The position numbers and the translations under genes were made by a program. The notes under the pieces were generated by a model. It was not told the DNA's origin and ran no database searches. It worked only from the letters and a program-made list of their open reading frames with translations. This document shows positions 54,947 through 64,000 of a stretch of DNA of 64,000 bases, piece by piece. The stretch is from Paenibacillus urinalis (lineage in GTDB: Bacteria > Bacillota > Bacilli > Paenibacillales > Paenibacillaceae): the NCBI RefSeq assembly GCF_028747985.1, contig NZ_CP118108.1:4159501-4223500 (forward strand), read 5' to 3'. Each line of letters begins with the position of its first letter. The first letter of the stretch is position 1.

Positions 54947-55213
54947 GTGAATCCTACGGTTGACGAGAACTATTACAAATTGCTGCACGAGCTGCAGGCG
55001 CTGGATTTTGTGCTTGTCGAGTTGACTTTGTATTTGGATACGCACCCCGATGACCCTGCTGCACTTGAGCAGTTCAATCTGTATGCCAAAACGAGAAGAG
55101 AGCTGGCCGATCAGTTTGAGGCTCTGTACGGTCCACTGCTTCAATACGGTCAAAGCGGAGCACAGCAGTCTTCCTGGCAATGGGCCAAATCCCCTTGGCC
55201 ATGGCAAGTCTAA
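54947..55213 (+). CDS. cotJB: Spore coat protein CotJB
   Basis: An 88-residue helical protein ([37 protein letters not shown]), matching CotJB. Start is GTG with AAAGGGG upstream. It lies between cotJA and cotJC. The C-terminus is extended by a Gln/Trp-rich tail. Confidence 0.92.
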   Translation: MNPTVDENYYKLLHELQALDFVLVELTLYLDTHPDDPAALEQFNLYAKTRRELADQFEALYGPLLQYGQSGAQQSSWQWAKSPWPWQV

Positions 55214-55236
55214 CGTAAAGGAGGCAAATTCATACC

Positions 55237-55806
55237 ATGTGGGTATACGATAAAAAACTGCAATATCCCGTTCGCGTAAGCAAATGCGATCCCATGATGG
55301 CCAAATTTCTTCTTGAGCAATACGGAGGTGCTGACGGAGAGCTGGCTGCAGCGCTGCGTTACTTGAATCAACGGTATACCATTCCCGACAAAGTCATCGG
55401 ACTGCTCACGGATATCGGAACTGAAGAGTTTGCCCACCTGGAGATGATTGCCACCATGGTGTACAAACTAACGAAGGATGCGACACCAGAACAGATGAAG
55501 GCGGCGGGACTTGGAGATCACTTTGTCAATCACGATCATGCCTTGTTCTACCAGAATGCATCTGGTGTGCCATGGACGGCTACCTATATTCAGGCCAAAG
55601 GTGATCCGATTGCTGATCTGTATGAGGATATTGCTGCTGAGGAGAAGGCGCGGGCGACCTATCAGTGGCTCATTGACATGACCGATGATGTGGATCTGCA
55701 GGACGGTCTCAAGTACCTCAGAGAGCGGGAGGTCGTACATTCCCAGCGCTTCCGTGAAGCGGTCGAGATCATTAAGGATGATCGGAGTCATCAGAAGTAC
55801 TTTTAG
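55237..55806 (+). CDS. cotJC: Spore coat protein CotJC, manganese-catalase family
   Basis: A 189-residue ferritin-like protein (MWVYDKKLQYPVRVSKCDPM, ALRYLNQRYTIPDKV, GTEEFAHLEMIATMVYKL, LYEDIAAEEKARATYQWLI, EVVHSQRFREAVEI), with metal ligands E-x-x-H in EFAHLEM and E in EKARATYQ. CotJC is homologous to manganese catalases and probably protects the spore coat against peroxide. Last gene of cotJABC, ended by a terminator. Confidence 0.95.
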   Translation: MWVYDKKLQYPVRVSKCDPMMAKFLLEQYGGADGELAAALRYLNQRYTIPDKVIGLLTDIGTEEFAHLEMIATMVYKLTKDATPEQMKAAGLGDHFVNHDHALFYQNASGVPWTATYIQAKGDPIADLYEDIAAEEKARATYQWLIDMTDDVDLQDGLKYLREREVVHSQRFREAVEIIKDDRSHQKYF

Positions 55807-55851
55807 CATTAAGATATCAAGAATCTGAGTGACATAACCTGTAAGTTTAAT

Positions 55852-55888
55852 AAATAACCAGCTGATCGCATTGATCAGCTGGTTATTT
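55852..55888. terminator. Bidirectional Rho-independent terminator
   Basis: AAATAACCAGCTGATC and its exact complement flank GCATT. It ends cotJABC and may also stop the GH32 gene read from the right. Confidence 0.8.
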
Positions 55889-55969
55889 ATTTATCAAGCA
55901 TTCCACTTTTGCATTTTAATTAGAAGAAGGGATTAGACTTCAAAGCAGCAAAAGATAATGAAATTCATC

Positions 55970-58900
55970 TTACTCTAAATGAGAACTCGAATTCTGCTCC
56001 TTAACCGGTACGTTAAAATCATCGACATTAATATGCCCAAAACCACCTGTGGATTGATCTACGACCTTAATATACAATTCGTCTCCAATGTATTCAGACG
56101 CATCCCAAATTTTTCGTTGATACTCTTCATAATTTGTTGCCGTTTCTTTAAACAATTCTTTACCGTCCCGCACTCGAACCAATGAAACATAGAGTTTATC
56201 TATATCACGGCCGCCGCTAATGAGAAAGTCAATCTTACCATTTCCGCCTAGGACGAAGTTTTGTGTCTTTAATGTTCCCGTCAAGCTGTCACCCCCGGCT
56301 TCCTCACTGAAGCCCCATAAGTGATAGCCACCTGGGATTTTTTGCGATGGGTTGAAATAAATCGTGTCCCAAAAAAACGGCATATCCGTTACATGGATAT
56401 CTTGGAAAGCATCTCCCTCCGTAATCCAGCCTGTTAAATCACCTGTAGCAAAATCATGATTCGGAAGATCTGTAATATCCGTATATACGGAGTTGTCCCA
56501 GTTGTTAGGTACATCGACAGGAGGAGCAGGATTGCCCGTTAAAGCATTCATTTCCCATACTTCCATCGAATTCACGGTAATATCTTTATCGGCCCAGACC
56601 TGTAATCCTAAGGAGTCATATCGGCCTACATAGACGCGGGTTGTCAGCTTTTTCTTGTAATTTGCGAAAGCTTCAACAACAGAACGGTCGAGGAAAATGT
56701 GAAGCTTCAAATTCTCTCCATCCAAATCCACATATCCTCCCTGAATTCCATCTACACGGACATCCGGATCAATGCTGCTTTTACTCCGATCCACATTAAA
56801 GGTCCCATCGGACTTGTCGTAATATATCAGCGTTTCTTCCTGTCCATTATCAGAGCGTCGAACCTTTAACCCAAATTTCTGGGCTTCACCTGGATCGACT
56901 TCCATAACAATCTCTAACATGTCACCTTTAACATTCTCGATTAACCGGTTAGCATCAGCCAAATTTTTGTCTGTAAAATCAACTGCCTTATCTCCTCGGA
57001 GACTCTCTAATTCCTCAATTGGCTCGATACGCAATTGATCATGCTCATCTAAGCTAAGTGAGACCGGCAAAGCTAAATTATGAGCCCATCCGGCTTGGTA
57101 TTCGGCTTGCGGTGTTCTTACATTTTGCACCATAGAGAAAACGACCGTTCTTCCGTCAGGAGTCACCATTCCACTCTCTGCAGTTAAGTAACCGTCCCCT
57201 ACATCCATTTTTGATGGAGCGTCTTGATCAGGAATAAACCTGAAATTATCCCGGTCCCAGGTACCGATCCAGTAAAAGACCTCAACATCCCTTTGCACAT
57301 CATTTACTGGAGGAACATGCTCCGGCTTCTCATGTGGATTGATCATAAAAATATGCTTTTCCTTGCCCGTACTATCCTTGCCTAAAGGGAGCAAGACCGG
57401 CAGTTCCCATACAGTACCTAGCTCCGGATAAAGGCTTCTGTCACTAACGTATAACGGTCCCTTATACTCCCAGTTGTACATATCGTCCGATACATATACC
57501 AAGGCTGTGCCGCTGCTGAAATCTTGAATACCAGAAGTAACTAACTGGTACCACTTGTCTACCTCTTTGTCATACCAAACGAATGGATCCCGGAACTCAT
57601 TATGAATACCGTTACCGTTCTGCTCCGTTACGGGATTAGGATGCTTTACCCATTGTTCCAGATTGGGATCGGACAAATCGGCCGGCATGGCAAGCCCTGT
57701 TCTTTGGTTTGGTGACTGCGAATCATTACCGGCAGTATAAAATAGAACGGGATTTCCGTTTCGATCATACGCTGCACTGCCTGACCATGTACCGTCCGGA
57801 TCAAGCGTACCGGCTTCTGGGGCAAGAGCAGGCCTCATATTTTTCCAATGAACCATATCGTCACTTACCCAATGTCCCCAATGGATTTGATGCCAGAAAG
57901 GTCCTTGCGGGTTATGTTGGTAGAATAAATGGTATTTGCCGTTATAGTAGATTGGTGCATGGGCTTCATTCATCCAATTTTGCGGAGCGATCGCATGGTA
58001 CTGTGGACGATGCTGATCACCATTGAATACACTTGGATCTTCATCAATATCACCATCTGGAATTTCAGGAATCGAACCTCCGTGAAGTGTTTGAACACTC
58101 TCATATTCAGTAAGGATATCTTGATGAGTAAGTGCTTTATTTTGCAGTTTCACTTCATCTATAAGTCCGGAGAACATATTGTAAGAGAACAGTCCTGCCA
58201 ACTCCACCGGTTTATTATTCTTACCGATAATCAGACTTTCTGTAGACGGTGTGATCGGTATATTAACCGGTGTCGCTTTAGAAGCGACTTCCTCACCGTT
58301 TAGATACAACTTGATCATTCCATCCTTTTTATCAAAAGTAGCTGCCACATAGTTCCATTTGTATTTTTCAAGTGGATGATCTTCTACCCAAACCTGAATC
58401 CATTGACCACCAATCCCGACCTGAAAGGACCAGGTGCCGTGTCGGTACATGCCTAGAGAAAAACCTTCCGCTGTATCCTGATCGGACTGGTTTACAATTG
58501 CAGATAACTTATTTCCGTCTCCCCATTCGTAGCTGCGTGGTGCAACCCATGCTTCTATCGTTAAAGCATCGGTTACAGGAATGACATCCTGTTCATTGAT
58601 CTCAATATCATTCGAGTAACCATCAAATAACAGGGCACCTCCTTTCACCCCACGCGGAGTCCATCTCGGATCCTTGGAGTCCATATATCTGGCATTGTTA
58701 AATACATAATTCACCTCATGTTCCAGATTACTTACTTTCTCAAGGACCTTCTTTCCTGTGCCTTCATCAAAATTGATGTAGAAAATGTCCCCCTTGCCAT
58801 GAGCTTGGAAGGCATCAACGGCAATACTTGCCTCACTGGATTGATCCACAACCTTTAAATAAAGCCTTTTGTTATAGTGCTCTCTCACGTTCCAGGAAAT

Positions 58901-60460
58901 TTCCCCTTTGTCGCTGGCATCTCCAGTCTTGATAAGCAACTCATTGCTAATGGCATCATATAGTCCGACGAATACTTCTTCAGAGTTGCCTATGATGTCC
59001 AATACGGTGAAGTTAATGTTTCCGGTTCCGTGCAAGGTAAAAGTATTGGAGGTCAGGGTACCCTGTTCTTCCACAGAGGATTCGACATAATAGCTACCCT
59101 CTTTATCCGGATGTGCCTTATCAGTCACTTGAAAAGTATTACCTTCAACTCTCCAGCCTTCCAAATCTCCGGTCTCATAGCCGGGATTCAGAATTTCGAG
59201 CGGTAAAATGTTATCCGCCATGACGCCTGCTTCTGGTACAATTTCGTTGAAGGTGTTGAAGCCGTCTGCAAAAATGAGTCCCCAATCCGCAGTTGCATAA
59301 TCAATGATTTCCACATACATTTTTTTGCCGATGAACTTGGATAAATCTGCTTTATACTGGACCATATTTGCTGTTCTTAATCCCTGATCCAGATCTGGGA
59401 ACCCCGACTCATTGAACTCAGTGTTTCCGTATCTAGCAATCACATCACCTGTATCCGCTTCAATAACGTCTACATACACTTGATCCGTATGCTTACCTCC
59501 ACCCAGTCTGAAACTAATCCAACCTGTTCCCCCCAACTCGAAAGTACTCGAACGAAGTACACCAGTCGCAGCTTCGTCATACTTCCATCCGTTCAAATGA
59601 TAATCGCCTTCCTGGTTATATGGTATTTGTTCCGACCACCAAGTGGTTTCATCCGTTACGCTGTTCGGGCCGAATGCTTCTCCTTCGATGACTGTCCATC
59701 CCGTCAAATCCCCACTTTCAAAACTAGGGTTCTGGATTTGATAACGTTTGAAATCAGGTTTGATATCCTTTGCGACAATTCCTTCAGCCGGTTCGGATTC
59801 ATGATACATGAAGAATGCATCTGCAAATGTCACTCCCCAGTCTGTGGTTGCATTATCGACGATCTCCACATACAGACTTTTCCCTATATGTTCGGAAAGA
59901 TCCGCCTTATACTGTTCCATGTTAGCAAGCCGCATGCCCTCCTCAGGATCTGGGAAGCCAACATCAGCGAAAGCACTGTTTCCGTACCGGGAAATGATTT
60001 GTCCCGTATCGGCTTCCACGATATTTACATATACCTTATTTGAGTTTTTACCCCCACCAAGCTTGAAGCTGATCCAGCCGCTTCCGCCTAGCTCGAAGCT
60101 GCTCGAACGAATCACACCTGTCGCAGCTTCGTCATACCTCCAACCGTTTAGATGATAACCGCCTTCCTGGTTATATGGTATTTCTTCTGCCCACCAAACG
60201 GTTTCATCTGATACGCTGTTCGGACCAAATGCTTCACCTTCGATGACTGTCCATCCCGTTAGATCTCCAGTTTCAAATCCAGGGTTCTGGATTTGATAAA
60301 CTGCATCCGTAACAGATATATCTACATCATTCTTAGAAGTCATCGCGCTACCCGCTTCATTTTCGGCAGCAAATGATATTCCAGGAGCTACAAGCTGGAG
60401 AGCCATTGTCCCTACGACCAATCCCGTGATCCAGTTTTTCCTTGCTTTTATTTTTCTCAT
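55970..60460 (-). CDS. Very large secreted GH32 fructan enzyme with N-terminal repeats
   Basis: A 1496-residue exported enzyme. Order: signal peptide (residues 1-31), two tandem 185-residue repeats (55-236 and 240-421, each beginning Q-I-Q-N-P-x-F-E-x-G-D-L-T-G-W), a third diverged copy (422-555), a LamG-like domain (560-790), the GH32 five-blade propeller from about 815, a GH32 C-terminal beta-sandwich, and a C-terminal repeat copy (NHDFATGDLTGWITEGDAFQ). The nucleophile motif W-M-N-D-P-N-G reads WMNEAHAPIYY here, so the usual Asp is Glu832. The stabilising Asp is D958 in NEFRDPFVWYD and the acid/base Glu is E1019 in TVWELPVLL. No SLH or LPXTG anchor is visible. A cycloinulo-oligosaccharide fructanotransferase or levan-type transferase is possible. 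Confidence 0.85.
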   Translation of the reverse strand: MRKIKARKNWITGLVVGTMALQLVAPGISFAAENEAGSAMTSKNDVDISVTDAVYQIQNPGFETGDLTGWTVIEGEAFGPNSVSDETVWWAEEIPYNQEGGYHLNGWRYDEAATGVIRSSSFELGGSGWISFKLGGGKNSNKVYVNIVEADTGQIISRYGNSAFADVGFPDPEEGMRLANMEQYKADLSEHIGKSLYVEIVDNATTDWGVTFADAFFMYHESEPAEGIVAKDIKPDFKRYQIQNPSFESGDLTGWTVIEGEAFGPNSVTDETTWWSEQIPYNQEGDYHLNGWKYDEAATGVLRSSTFELGGTGWISFRLGGGKHTDQVYVDVIEADTGDVIARYGNTEFNESGFPDLDQGLRTANMVQYKADLSKFIGKKMYVEIIDYATADWGLIFADGFNTFNEIVPEAGVMADNILPLEILNPGYETGDLEGWRVEGNTFQVTDKAHPDKEGSYYVESSVEEQGTLTSNTFTLHGTGNINFTVLDIIGNSEEVFVGLYDAISNELLIKTGDASDKGEISWNVREHYNKRLYLKVVDQSSEASIAVDAFQAHGKGDIFYINFDEGTGKKVLEKVSNLEHEVNYVFNNARYMDSKDPRWTPRGVKGGALLFDGYSNDIEINEQDVIPVTDALTIEAWVAPRSYEWGDGNKLSAIVNQSDQDTAEGFSLGMYRHGTWSFQVGIGGQWIQVWVEDHPLEKYKWNYVAATFDKKDGMIKLYLNGEEVASKATPVNIPITPSTESLIIGKNNKPVELAGLFSYNMFSGLIDEVKLQNKALTHQDILTEYESVQTLHGGSIPEIPDGDIDEDPSVFNGDQHRPQYHAIAPQNWMNEAHAPIYYNGKYHLFYQHNPQGPFWHQIHWGHWVSDDMVHWKNMRPALAPEAGTLDPDGTWSGSAAYDRNGNPVLFYTAGNDSQSPNQRTGLAMPADLSDPNLEQWVKHPNPVTEQNGNGIHNEFRDPFVWYDKEVDKWYQLVTSGIQDFSSGTALVYVSDDMYNWEYKGPLYVSDRSLYPELGTVWELPVLLPLGKDSTGKEKHIFMINPHEKPEHVPPVNDVQRDVEVFYWIGTWDRDNFRFIPDQDAPSKMDVGDGYLTAESGMVTPDGRTVVFSMVQNVRTPQAEYQAGWAHNLALPVSLSLDEHDQLRIEPIEELESLRGDKAVDFTDKNLADANRLIENVKGDMLEIVMEVDPGEAQKFGLKVRRSDNGQEETLIYYDKSDGTFNVDRSKSSIDPDVRVDGIQGGYVDLDGENLKLHIFLDRSVVEAFANYKKKLTTRVYVGRYDSLGLQVWADKDITVNSMEVWEMNALTGNPAPPVDVPNNWDNSVYTDITDLPNHDFATGDLTGWITEGDAFQDIHVTDMPFFWDTIYFNPSQKIPGGYHLWGFSEEAGGDSLTGTLKTQNFVLGGNGKIDFLISGGRDIDKLYVSLVRVRDGKELFKETATNYEEYQRKIWDASEYIGDELYIKVVDQSTGGFGHINVDDFNVPVKEQNSSSHLE
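59198..60298 (-). repeat. Tandem direct repeat of about 555 bases, two copies, in the GH32 gene
   Basis: The segment coding for residues 55-236 and that for 240-421 are near-copies, offset by 555 bases (185 codons). Both run from the Q-I-Q-N-P motif through WW, YNQEG, GW.YDEAATG, FELGG.GWISF, and end near PEAG-type linkers. They look like jelly-roll/CBM-like modules with a recent duplication. Confidence 0.8.
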
Positions 60461-60570
60461 TCAAGAGCCTCCTTCATGATTTCGTATCCAGATAAATCGA
60501 TATCAGAGTTCAACAGCTCCCCCTGTTACAAGGATGAAGAGTCATAATGGAGACGGAGGAAAAAAAGTAA

Positions 60571-60592
60571 ATAAACGAAGCGCTTTTTACAA
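60571..60592 (-). promoter_or_regulatory. Possible cre-like site in the spacer upstream of the large GH32 gene
   Basis: On the minus strand, TTGTAAAAAGCGCTTCGTTT contains AAAGCGCTT, the core of CcpA catabolite-response elements, 110 bases before the start codon. TTGTAA and TACTTT flank it as weak -35 and -10 elements. A GAGCGC/GCGCTC hairpin at 60631-60647 lies in the same spacer but has no T-run. Confidence 0.3.
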
Positions 60593-60649
60593 ATACACAG
60601 GTTGTTTTAGTCCTTTATGCAGAAAGTAAGGAGCGCATAAGCGCTCTTC

Positions 60650-62929
60650 TTACCAAATGGATTGCATTTCCCATATATCCAAAGATTTAACTAACAGATC
60701 CCCATCTCCCCAGATTTCAAGTCCCAAAGCATCCTTTCGGCTTGGATATACCCGGGTCGTCAGGCTTTTTAATCCGTTGGCATAGGCTTCAACCATGGAA
60801 CGGTCTATATAGATGTGAAGCCTTAGATTTTCCTCACTCAACTCCAGCTTACCGCCTTGTATTCCTCGGCACTTTTCTCCCGGATGAAGGCTGGTTTTAG
60901 TTCGATCTACAGAGAACATGGAGTCGTTCATATCATAAAACAACAGGGTCTCTTCCTCTCCATCAGGAGTTCGACGGACTTTAACTCCCAGTTGTTTGGC
61001 GCTTAAAGACTCCACTTCCATCTGAATCTCAAGCATGTCGCCTTGAACATCCTGAAGTAGTTCGTTAGTTTCAGTTAGTAACTTATCATGTAGGGATAAG
61101 AGCTTATTGCCACGTAAAGATTGAAGCTCCTGAATCGGTTCGATTCCAAGCCGTCCATCATCTCTCAAATACACACTGATAGGCAAGCCACCATTGTGAG
61201 CCCAGCCCGATTTATATTCCATTTCAGAAGTCCGATCACCTTGAGCTATTGTAAATATAATATTCCTCCCCGTCTTGGGATCAACCATTCCGCTTGGGCC
61301 AGTAAAATGGAAATCACCGACGTCAATCAACTGAGGCTCCTCTTGATCGGGAATGAATGATAAATTTTGCTTGTCGAGTTGCCCGATCCAATAGAATACC
61401 TCGACATCTGCTCCCTGTCCCACAGGGCTGACGAGAAGAAGATGTTTGTGTTTCCCCTCCTTGTCACTGCCTAGAGGAAGAAGTACAGGAAGCTCCCAGA
61501 TGGGTCCAAGATAAGGGAATTTAATGATATCCGCTTTAAACAAATGTCCTTTGTAAGTCCAATTCATCATGTCCTGTGATGAAAAGGCCAGTGCCGCTCC
61601 GCCTTCACCTTCGATTCCCGATCCAACCAAAGCAAACCATTCACCATCGTCCTTCCATACGAATGGATCCCGGAAATCTCCGAATGCCCCCATTCCTTTT
61701 TTCTGTACGATTAGCGGCTCCGGATGTTTGACCCATTGAACTAGATCTGGATTCTTATCGAGGGAATAGGTACTTCGGGCAAGTGCCACACTTTGGTTCG
61801 GTGAAGCACTGTCATTGCCCGCCGTAAAAAACAAAACAGGGAGTCCGTCTGCATCGTAGGTTGCACTTCCTGACCATATTCCGTCCGGGGCGAGCTGATC
61901 CTTTTCTGGAGCCAGGGCCACAGGAAGATCACGCCAATGTACGAGATCCTTGCTTACCCAATGTCCCCAATGAATCTGATGAAAAAACGGCCCAAGGGGG
62001 TTATGCTGATAGAATAAATGATAATGCCCGTCAAAATAGATGGGAGCATGGGGCTCATTCATCCAATGGGCCGGTGGACTGACATGATACTGAGGTCTAT
62101 GCCGATCCGTCAGCAGTGGAGTTCGATCCAGCTTGATTTCATCATAGGGTAATCGCGGATGGGATCCTTGATAGGCGGTATCCAGCACATATCGATAAGA
62201 ATTGATTACCTCTTCCGGGCTCTGAGCACGATTATAAATTTTGAGCTCATCCAAGATACCGCTAAACATGTGAAGGCTGAACATGTCGGCCAGCAGGCTG
62301 CTGTGGTTATTTTTACCGATGAACAGTTCTGTGTCCGAAGCCTTAGCTAGACGGGAACCACGAGGGAGATCCGCCGATGCAATCTCACTGCCGTTTAGAT
62401 ACAGCTTCATTTGACCCTGGTTACCATCAAATACAGCATTTACGTAAGACCATTCATTTTTGGGCAGTTCAAAACCATCCGGAGACCAGACTTCCCTCCA
62501 GGGCCCACCTTCTAGGCCGACCTGAAAGGACCAAGAGCCATGACGGAACATCCCAAGCAAATATCCCTGCTTGCGATCGAAATCATGGTTGCTCACAATA
62601 GCAGACAACTTGCCTTCAGAACCCCATCCATAGAAACGCGGTGCCACCCATACTCCAATACTTAGAGCATCTTGATACTCTTCCTTCATGTTCTGCTTTC
62701 CCTCATGGACGGTATGGGCAATATAAGTCGAATAACCATCGAATAGGAGACCGCTTCCCATCACGCCCTTTCTCCACTGAGGTTCTTGCGGTTCGTTGAA
62801 CTCGGCTTGATTAAACACGTACTGAATTTCATTCCTAACATGGGCCACACTCTCTATAGTTCCGGTCCCTGTTCCTTCATCGAAGGTCCAAGACATCATT
62901 AATCCCCTGTTACCTGATGTATTGATCAT
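60650..62929 (-). CDS. GH32 fructan enzyme without signal peptide
   Basis: A 759-residue protein with an N-terminal LamG-like domain (residues 15-245), then GH32 from about 275 and a C-terminal sandwich. No signal peptide is visible, so it is probably cytoplasmic. As in the secreted partner, the nucleophile block is changed: WMNEPHAPIYF gives Glu292. D421 in GDFRDPFVW and E479 in PIWELPVLL are in place. Start ATG 62929 overlaps the preceding stop as ATGA, with AAGGAGGAG upstream. It may act on imported fructo-oligosaccharides or cyclofructans produced outside. Confidence 0.85.
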   Translation of the reverse strand: MINTSGNRGLMMSWTFDEGTGTGTIESVAHVRNEIQYVFNQAEFNEPQEPQWRKGVMGSGLLFDGYSTYIAHTVHEGKQNMKEEYQDALSIGVWVAPRFYGWGSEGKLSAIVSNHDFDRKQGYLLGMFRHGSWSFQVGLEGGPWREVWSPDGFELPKNEWSYVNAVFDGNQGQMKLYLNGSEIASADLPRGSRLAKASDTELFIGKNNHSSLLADMFSLHMFSGILDELKIYNRAQSPEEVINSYRYVLDTAYQGSHPRLPYDEIKLDRTPLLTDRHRPQYHVSPPAHWMNEPHAPIYFDGHYHLFYQHNPLGPFFHQIHWGHWVSKDLVHWRDLPVALAPEKDQLAPDGIWSGSATYDADGLPVLFFTAGNDSASPNQSVALARSTYSLDKNPDLVQWVKHPEPLIVQKKGMGAFGDFRDPFVWKDDGEWFALVGSGIEGEGGAALAFSSQDMMNWTYKGHLFKADIIKFPYLGPIWELPVLLPLGSDKEGKHKHLLLVSPVGQGADVEVFYWIGQLDKQNLSFIPDQEEPQLIDVGDFHFTGPSGMVDPKTGRNIIFTIAQGDRTSEMEYKSGWAHNGGLPISVYLRDDGRLGIEPIQELQSLRGNKLLSLHDKLLTETNELLQDVQGDMLEIQMEVESLSAKQLGVKVRRTPDGEEETLLFYDMNDSMFSVDRTKTSLHPGEKCRGIQGGKLELSEENLRLHIYIDRSMVEAYANGLKSLTTRVYPSRKDALGLEIWGDGDLLVKSLDIWEMQSIW

Positions 62930-64000
62930 CCATCTCTCCTCCTTGATAACTGCTCCGGCTTCCTCTCAGAATCATGAATGGATTGAAGAGCATGGATATG
63001 CAATGAGTTCAGTAGTAATTGTCCTGATCTGGAGTTAATGGAAATCATATTAATCGAAGATTTAGGGAAAATTTGGTCGGTCAGTACAACTAAACCTTCG
63101 TTCCCATACACTTCAACTGCATTGCGATCCAACCAGATATGCAGCTTAATCTTTCCATTATCCGGAATCATGCTCGCACCGTGATGACAAGGAAATGAGG
63201 AGTGGAAGTCAGTCAGACCGGACTTCGAACGGTCGATATACAACCATTGGCGCACAGGGTCATAACCAATCACTGTTTCACTGTCCTCGGAAGACTTCAA
63301 TGTGATATGGACTTCGTCAGAGGAACTAATATCAATGTCCGCTTCAATCTCAAGCAGATTGTCACTCATCTTCTGGCTAAACGGTATCTCCGGATTAATC
63401 ATGACTTCAGACCAACTCATAGAACGCTTCCGTAACTGCTCTATTTCCCGAACGGGCATCTGAGTCAATACCACTCCTTCATCCCGATTGGTTAATGACA
63501 AGGTACGAGGAAGCGTCATTGACCCTCTCCATGAACCTGTTGGTGTCTCGTTGGCATATTTCCAGTTACTCATCCAACCCATCATCACTCGACGTCCGTC
63601 TTGTTCAGGTACATCTGACCAGGTTACCCCGGCGTAGTTATCCCGACCGTAATCCAGCCACATGATATGATCAGCCGCGTTATCGTTGATAAATGTATTT
63701 CCATCGAATTCACCGATAAAATATTGTGTGCGTGAGCCTTCTGGACAAGAAGCGTTGTCTCCAATACTTATAACAAGCACCCATTTGGTACGTCCTGTGT
63801 CATCAATTGACAGTTCAAAAAGATCAGGGCATTCCCAAACCCCATCATGCGAGCCTTCTCTGTGACCGAATTCGCCTGTCAGCGACCATTCACGCAAATT
63901 TTCTGACCCATAAAACCGAACATGGTCTCCCGCGACAATAGCCATCACCCACCGTTTACTTTCAGGATGCCAGAATACTTTAGGATCGCGGAAATCAACC
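62926..64000 (-). CDS. Conventional GH32 fructosidase (partial)
   Basis: The frame is open to the window edge, so the N-terminus lies outside; about 358 codons are visible. It shows DFRDPKVFWHPESKRW and the acid/base motif WECPDLFELSIDD, as in sucrose-6-phosphate hydrolase/levanase. The rest fits a GH32 C-terminal domain (VMMGWMSNWKYANETPTGSW). It overlaps the next gene by four bases, so the two are translationally coupled. The nucleophile block is outside the window. Confidence 0.88.
   Translation of the reverse strand, partial: VDFRDPKVFWHPESKRWVMAIVAGDHVRFYGSENLREWSLTGEFGHREGSHDGVWECPDLFELSIDDTGRTKWVLVISIGDNASCPEGSRTQYFIGEFDGNTFINDNAADHIMWLDYGRDNYAGVTWSDVPEQDGRRVMMGWMSNWKYANETPTGSWRGSMTLPRTLSLTNRDEGVVLTQMPVREIEQLRKRSMSWSEVMINPEIPFSQKMSDNLLEIEADIDISSSDEVHITLKSSEDSETVIGYDPVRQWLYIDRSKSGLTDFHSSFPCHHGASMIPDNGKIKLHIWLDRNAVEVYGNEGLVVLTDQIFPKSSINMISINSRSGQLLLNSLHIHALQSIHDSERKPEQLSRRRDG

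Overview
The window looks like chromosome of a spore-forming, low-to-mid GC Gram-positive of the Paenibacillus type. Pointers are a cotJA-cotJB-cotJC spore-coat operon, a surface protein with three S-layer homology repeats, a very large sugar-binding protein beside a UgpC/MsmK-type ATPase, several AraC and LysR regulators, strong AGGAGG-type ribosome binding sites, and very large secreted carbohydrate enzymes. No rRNA, tRNA, CRISPR array, phage module or insertion sequence was seen. The species call is inference.

Layout. 1-3259 (minus): end of a sugar ABC importer locus (solute-binding protein cut by the left edge, then ATPase in the order read here). 3497-5099 (minus): DUF4166 protein and an SRPBCC/DoxX-like membrane protein. 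5362-13615 (minus): a double-kinase hybrid sensor and a response regulator with a BTAD/SARP-like output, then a 1290-residue S-layer-anchored protein that may be their target. 13772-16085: small acidic protein, GNAT-like protein and an MCP-like membrane protein without the signalling tip. 16215-19429 (plus): two Gfo/Idh/MocA oxidoreductases with an AraC regulator. 19571-22038 (minus) and 22229-24474 (plus): small metabolic, membrane and hypothetical genes (flavin reductase, AAA kinase, EamA, VanZ, RDD). 24559-26188 (minus): a hypothetical protein and a suppressor-of-fused (SUFU) gene that appears broken. 26698-27950: rhodanese, then a small holin-like toxin with a likely antisense RNA (type I toxin-antitoxin). 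28015-30349 (minus): two-gene ABC exporter. 30526-35409: APH-like kinase, RpoA-CTD-like protein, molybdopterin oxidoreductase, LysR and a divergent PurA paralogue. 35484-42225: dapA, LysR, OatA-like acyltransferase, a candidate small RNA, YitT, PadR/HAAS pair. 42256-48002: LysR with O-methyltransferase, VOC protein, SDR, TetR and FabV. 48124-52685: a leader with attenuator, SsuC/SsuA-like transporter parts without an ATPase, AraC, GH27 alpha-galactosidase. 52881-55806: spore-coat-type glycosyltransferase, HIRAN-like protein, cotJABC. 55970-64000 (minus): three glycoside hydrolase family 32 genes.

The most interesting region is the fructan locus at the right end. Two of the GH32 proteins carry N-E-(A/P)-H-A-P where the family normally has N-D-P-N-G, so the usual catalytic Asp is Glu. 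One is secreted, 1496 residues long, with two 185-residue tandem repeats; the other lacks a signal peptide and overlaps a conventional GH32 gene by four bases. This suggests a paired outside/inside fructan system, possibly of the cycloinulo-oligosaccharide fructanotransferase type. Other points worth a look are the toxin-antitoxin module, the broken SUFU gene, the PurA paralogue with altered IMP-site loops, and two promoter-to-terminator RNA units ahead of yitT-like and ssuC-like genes.
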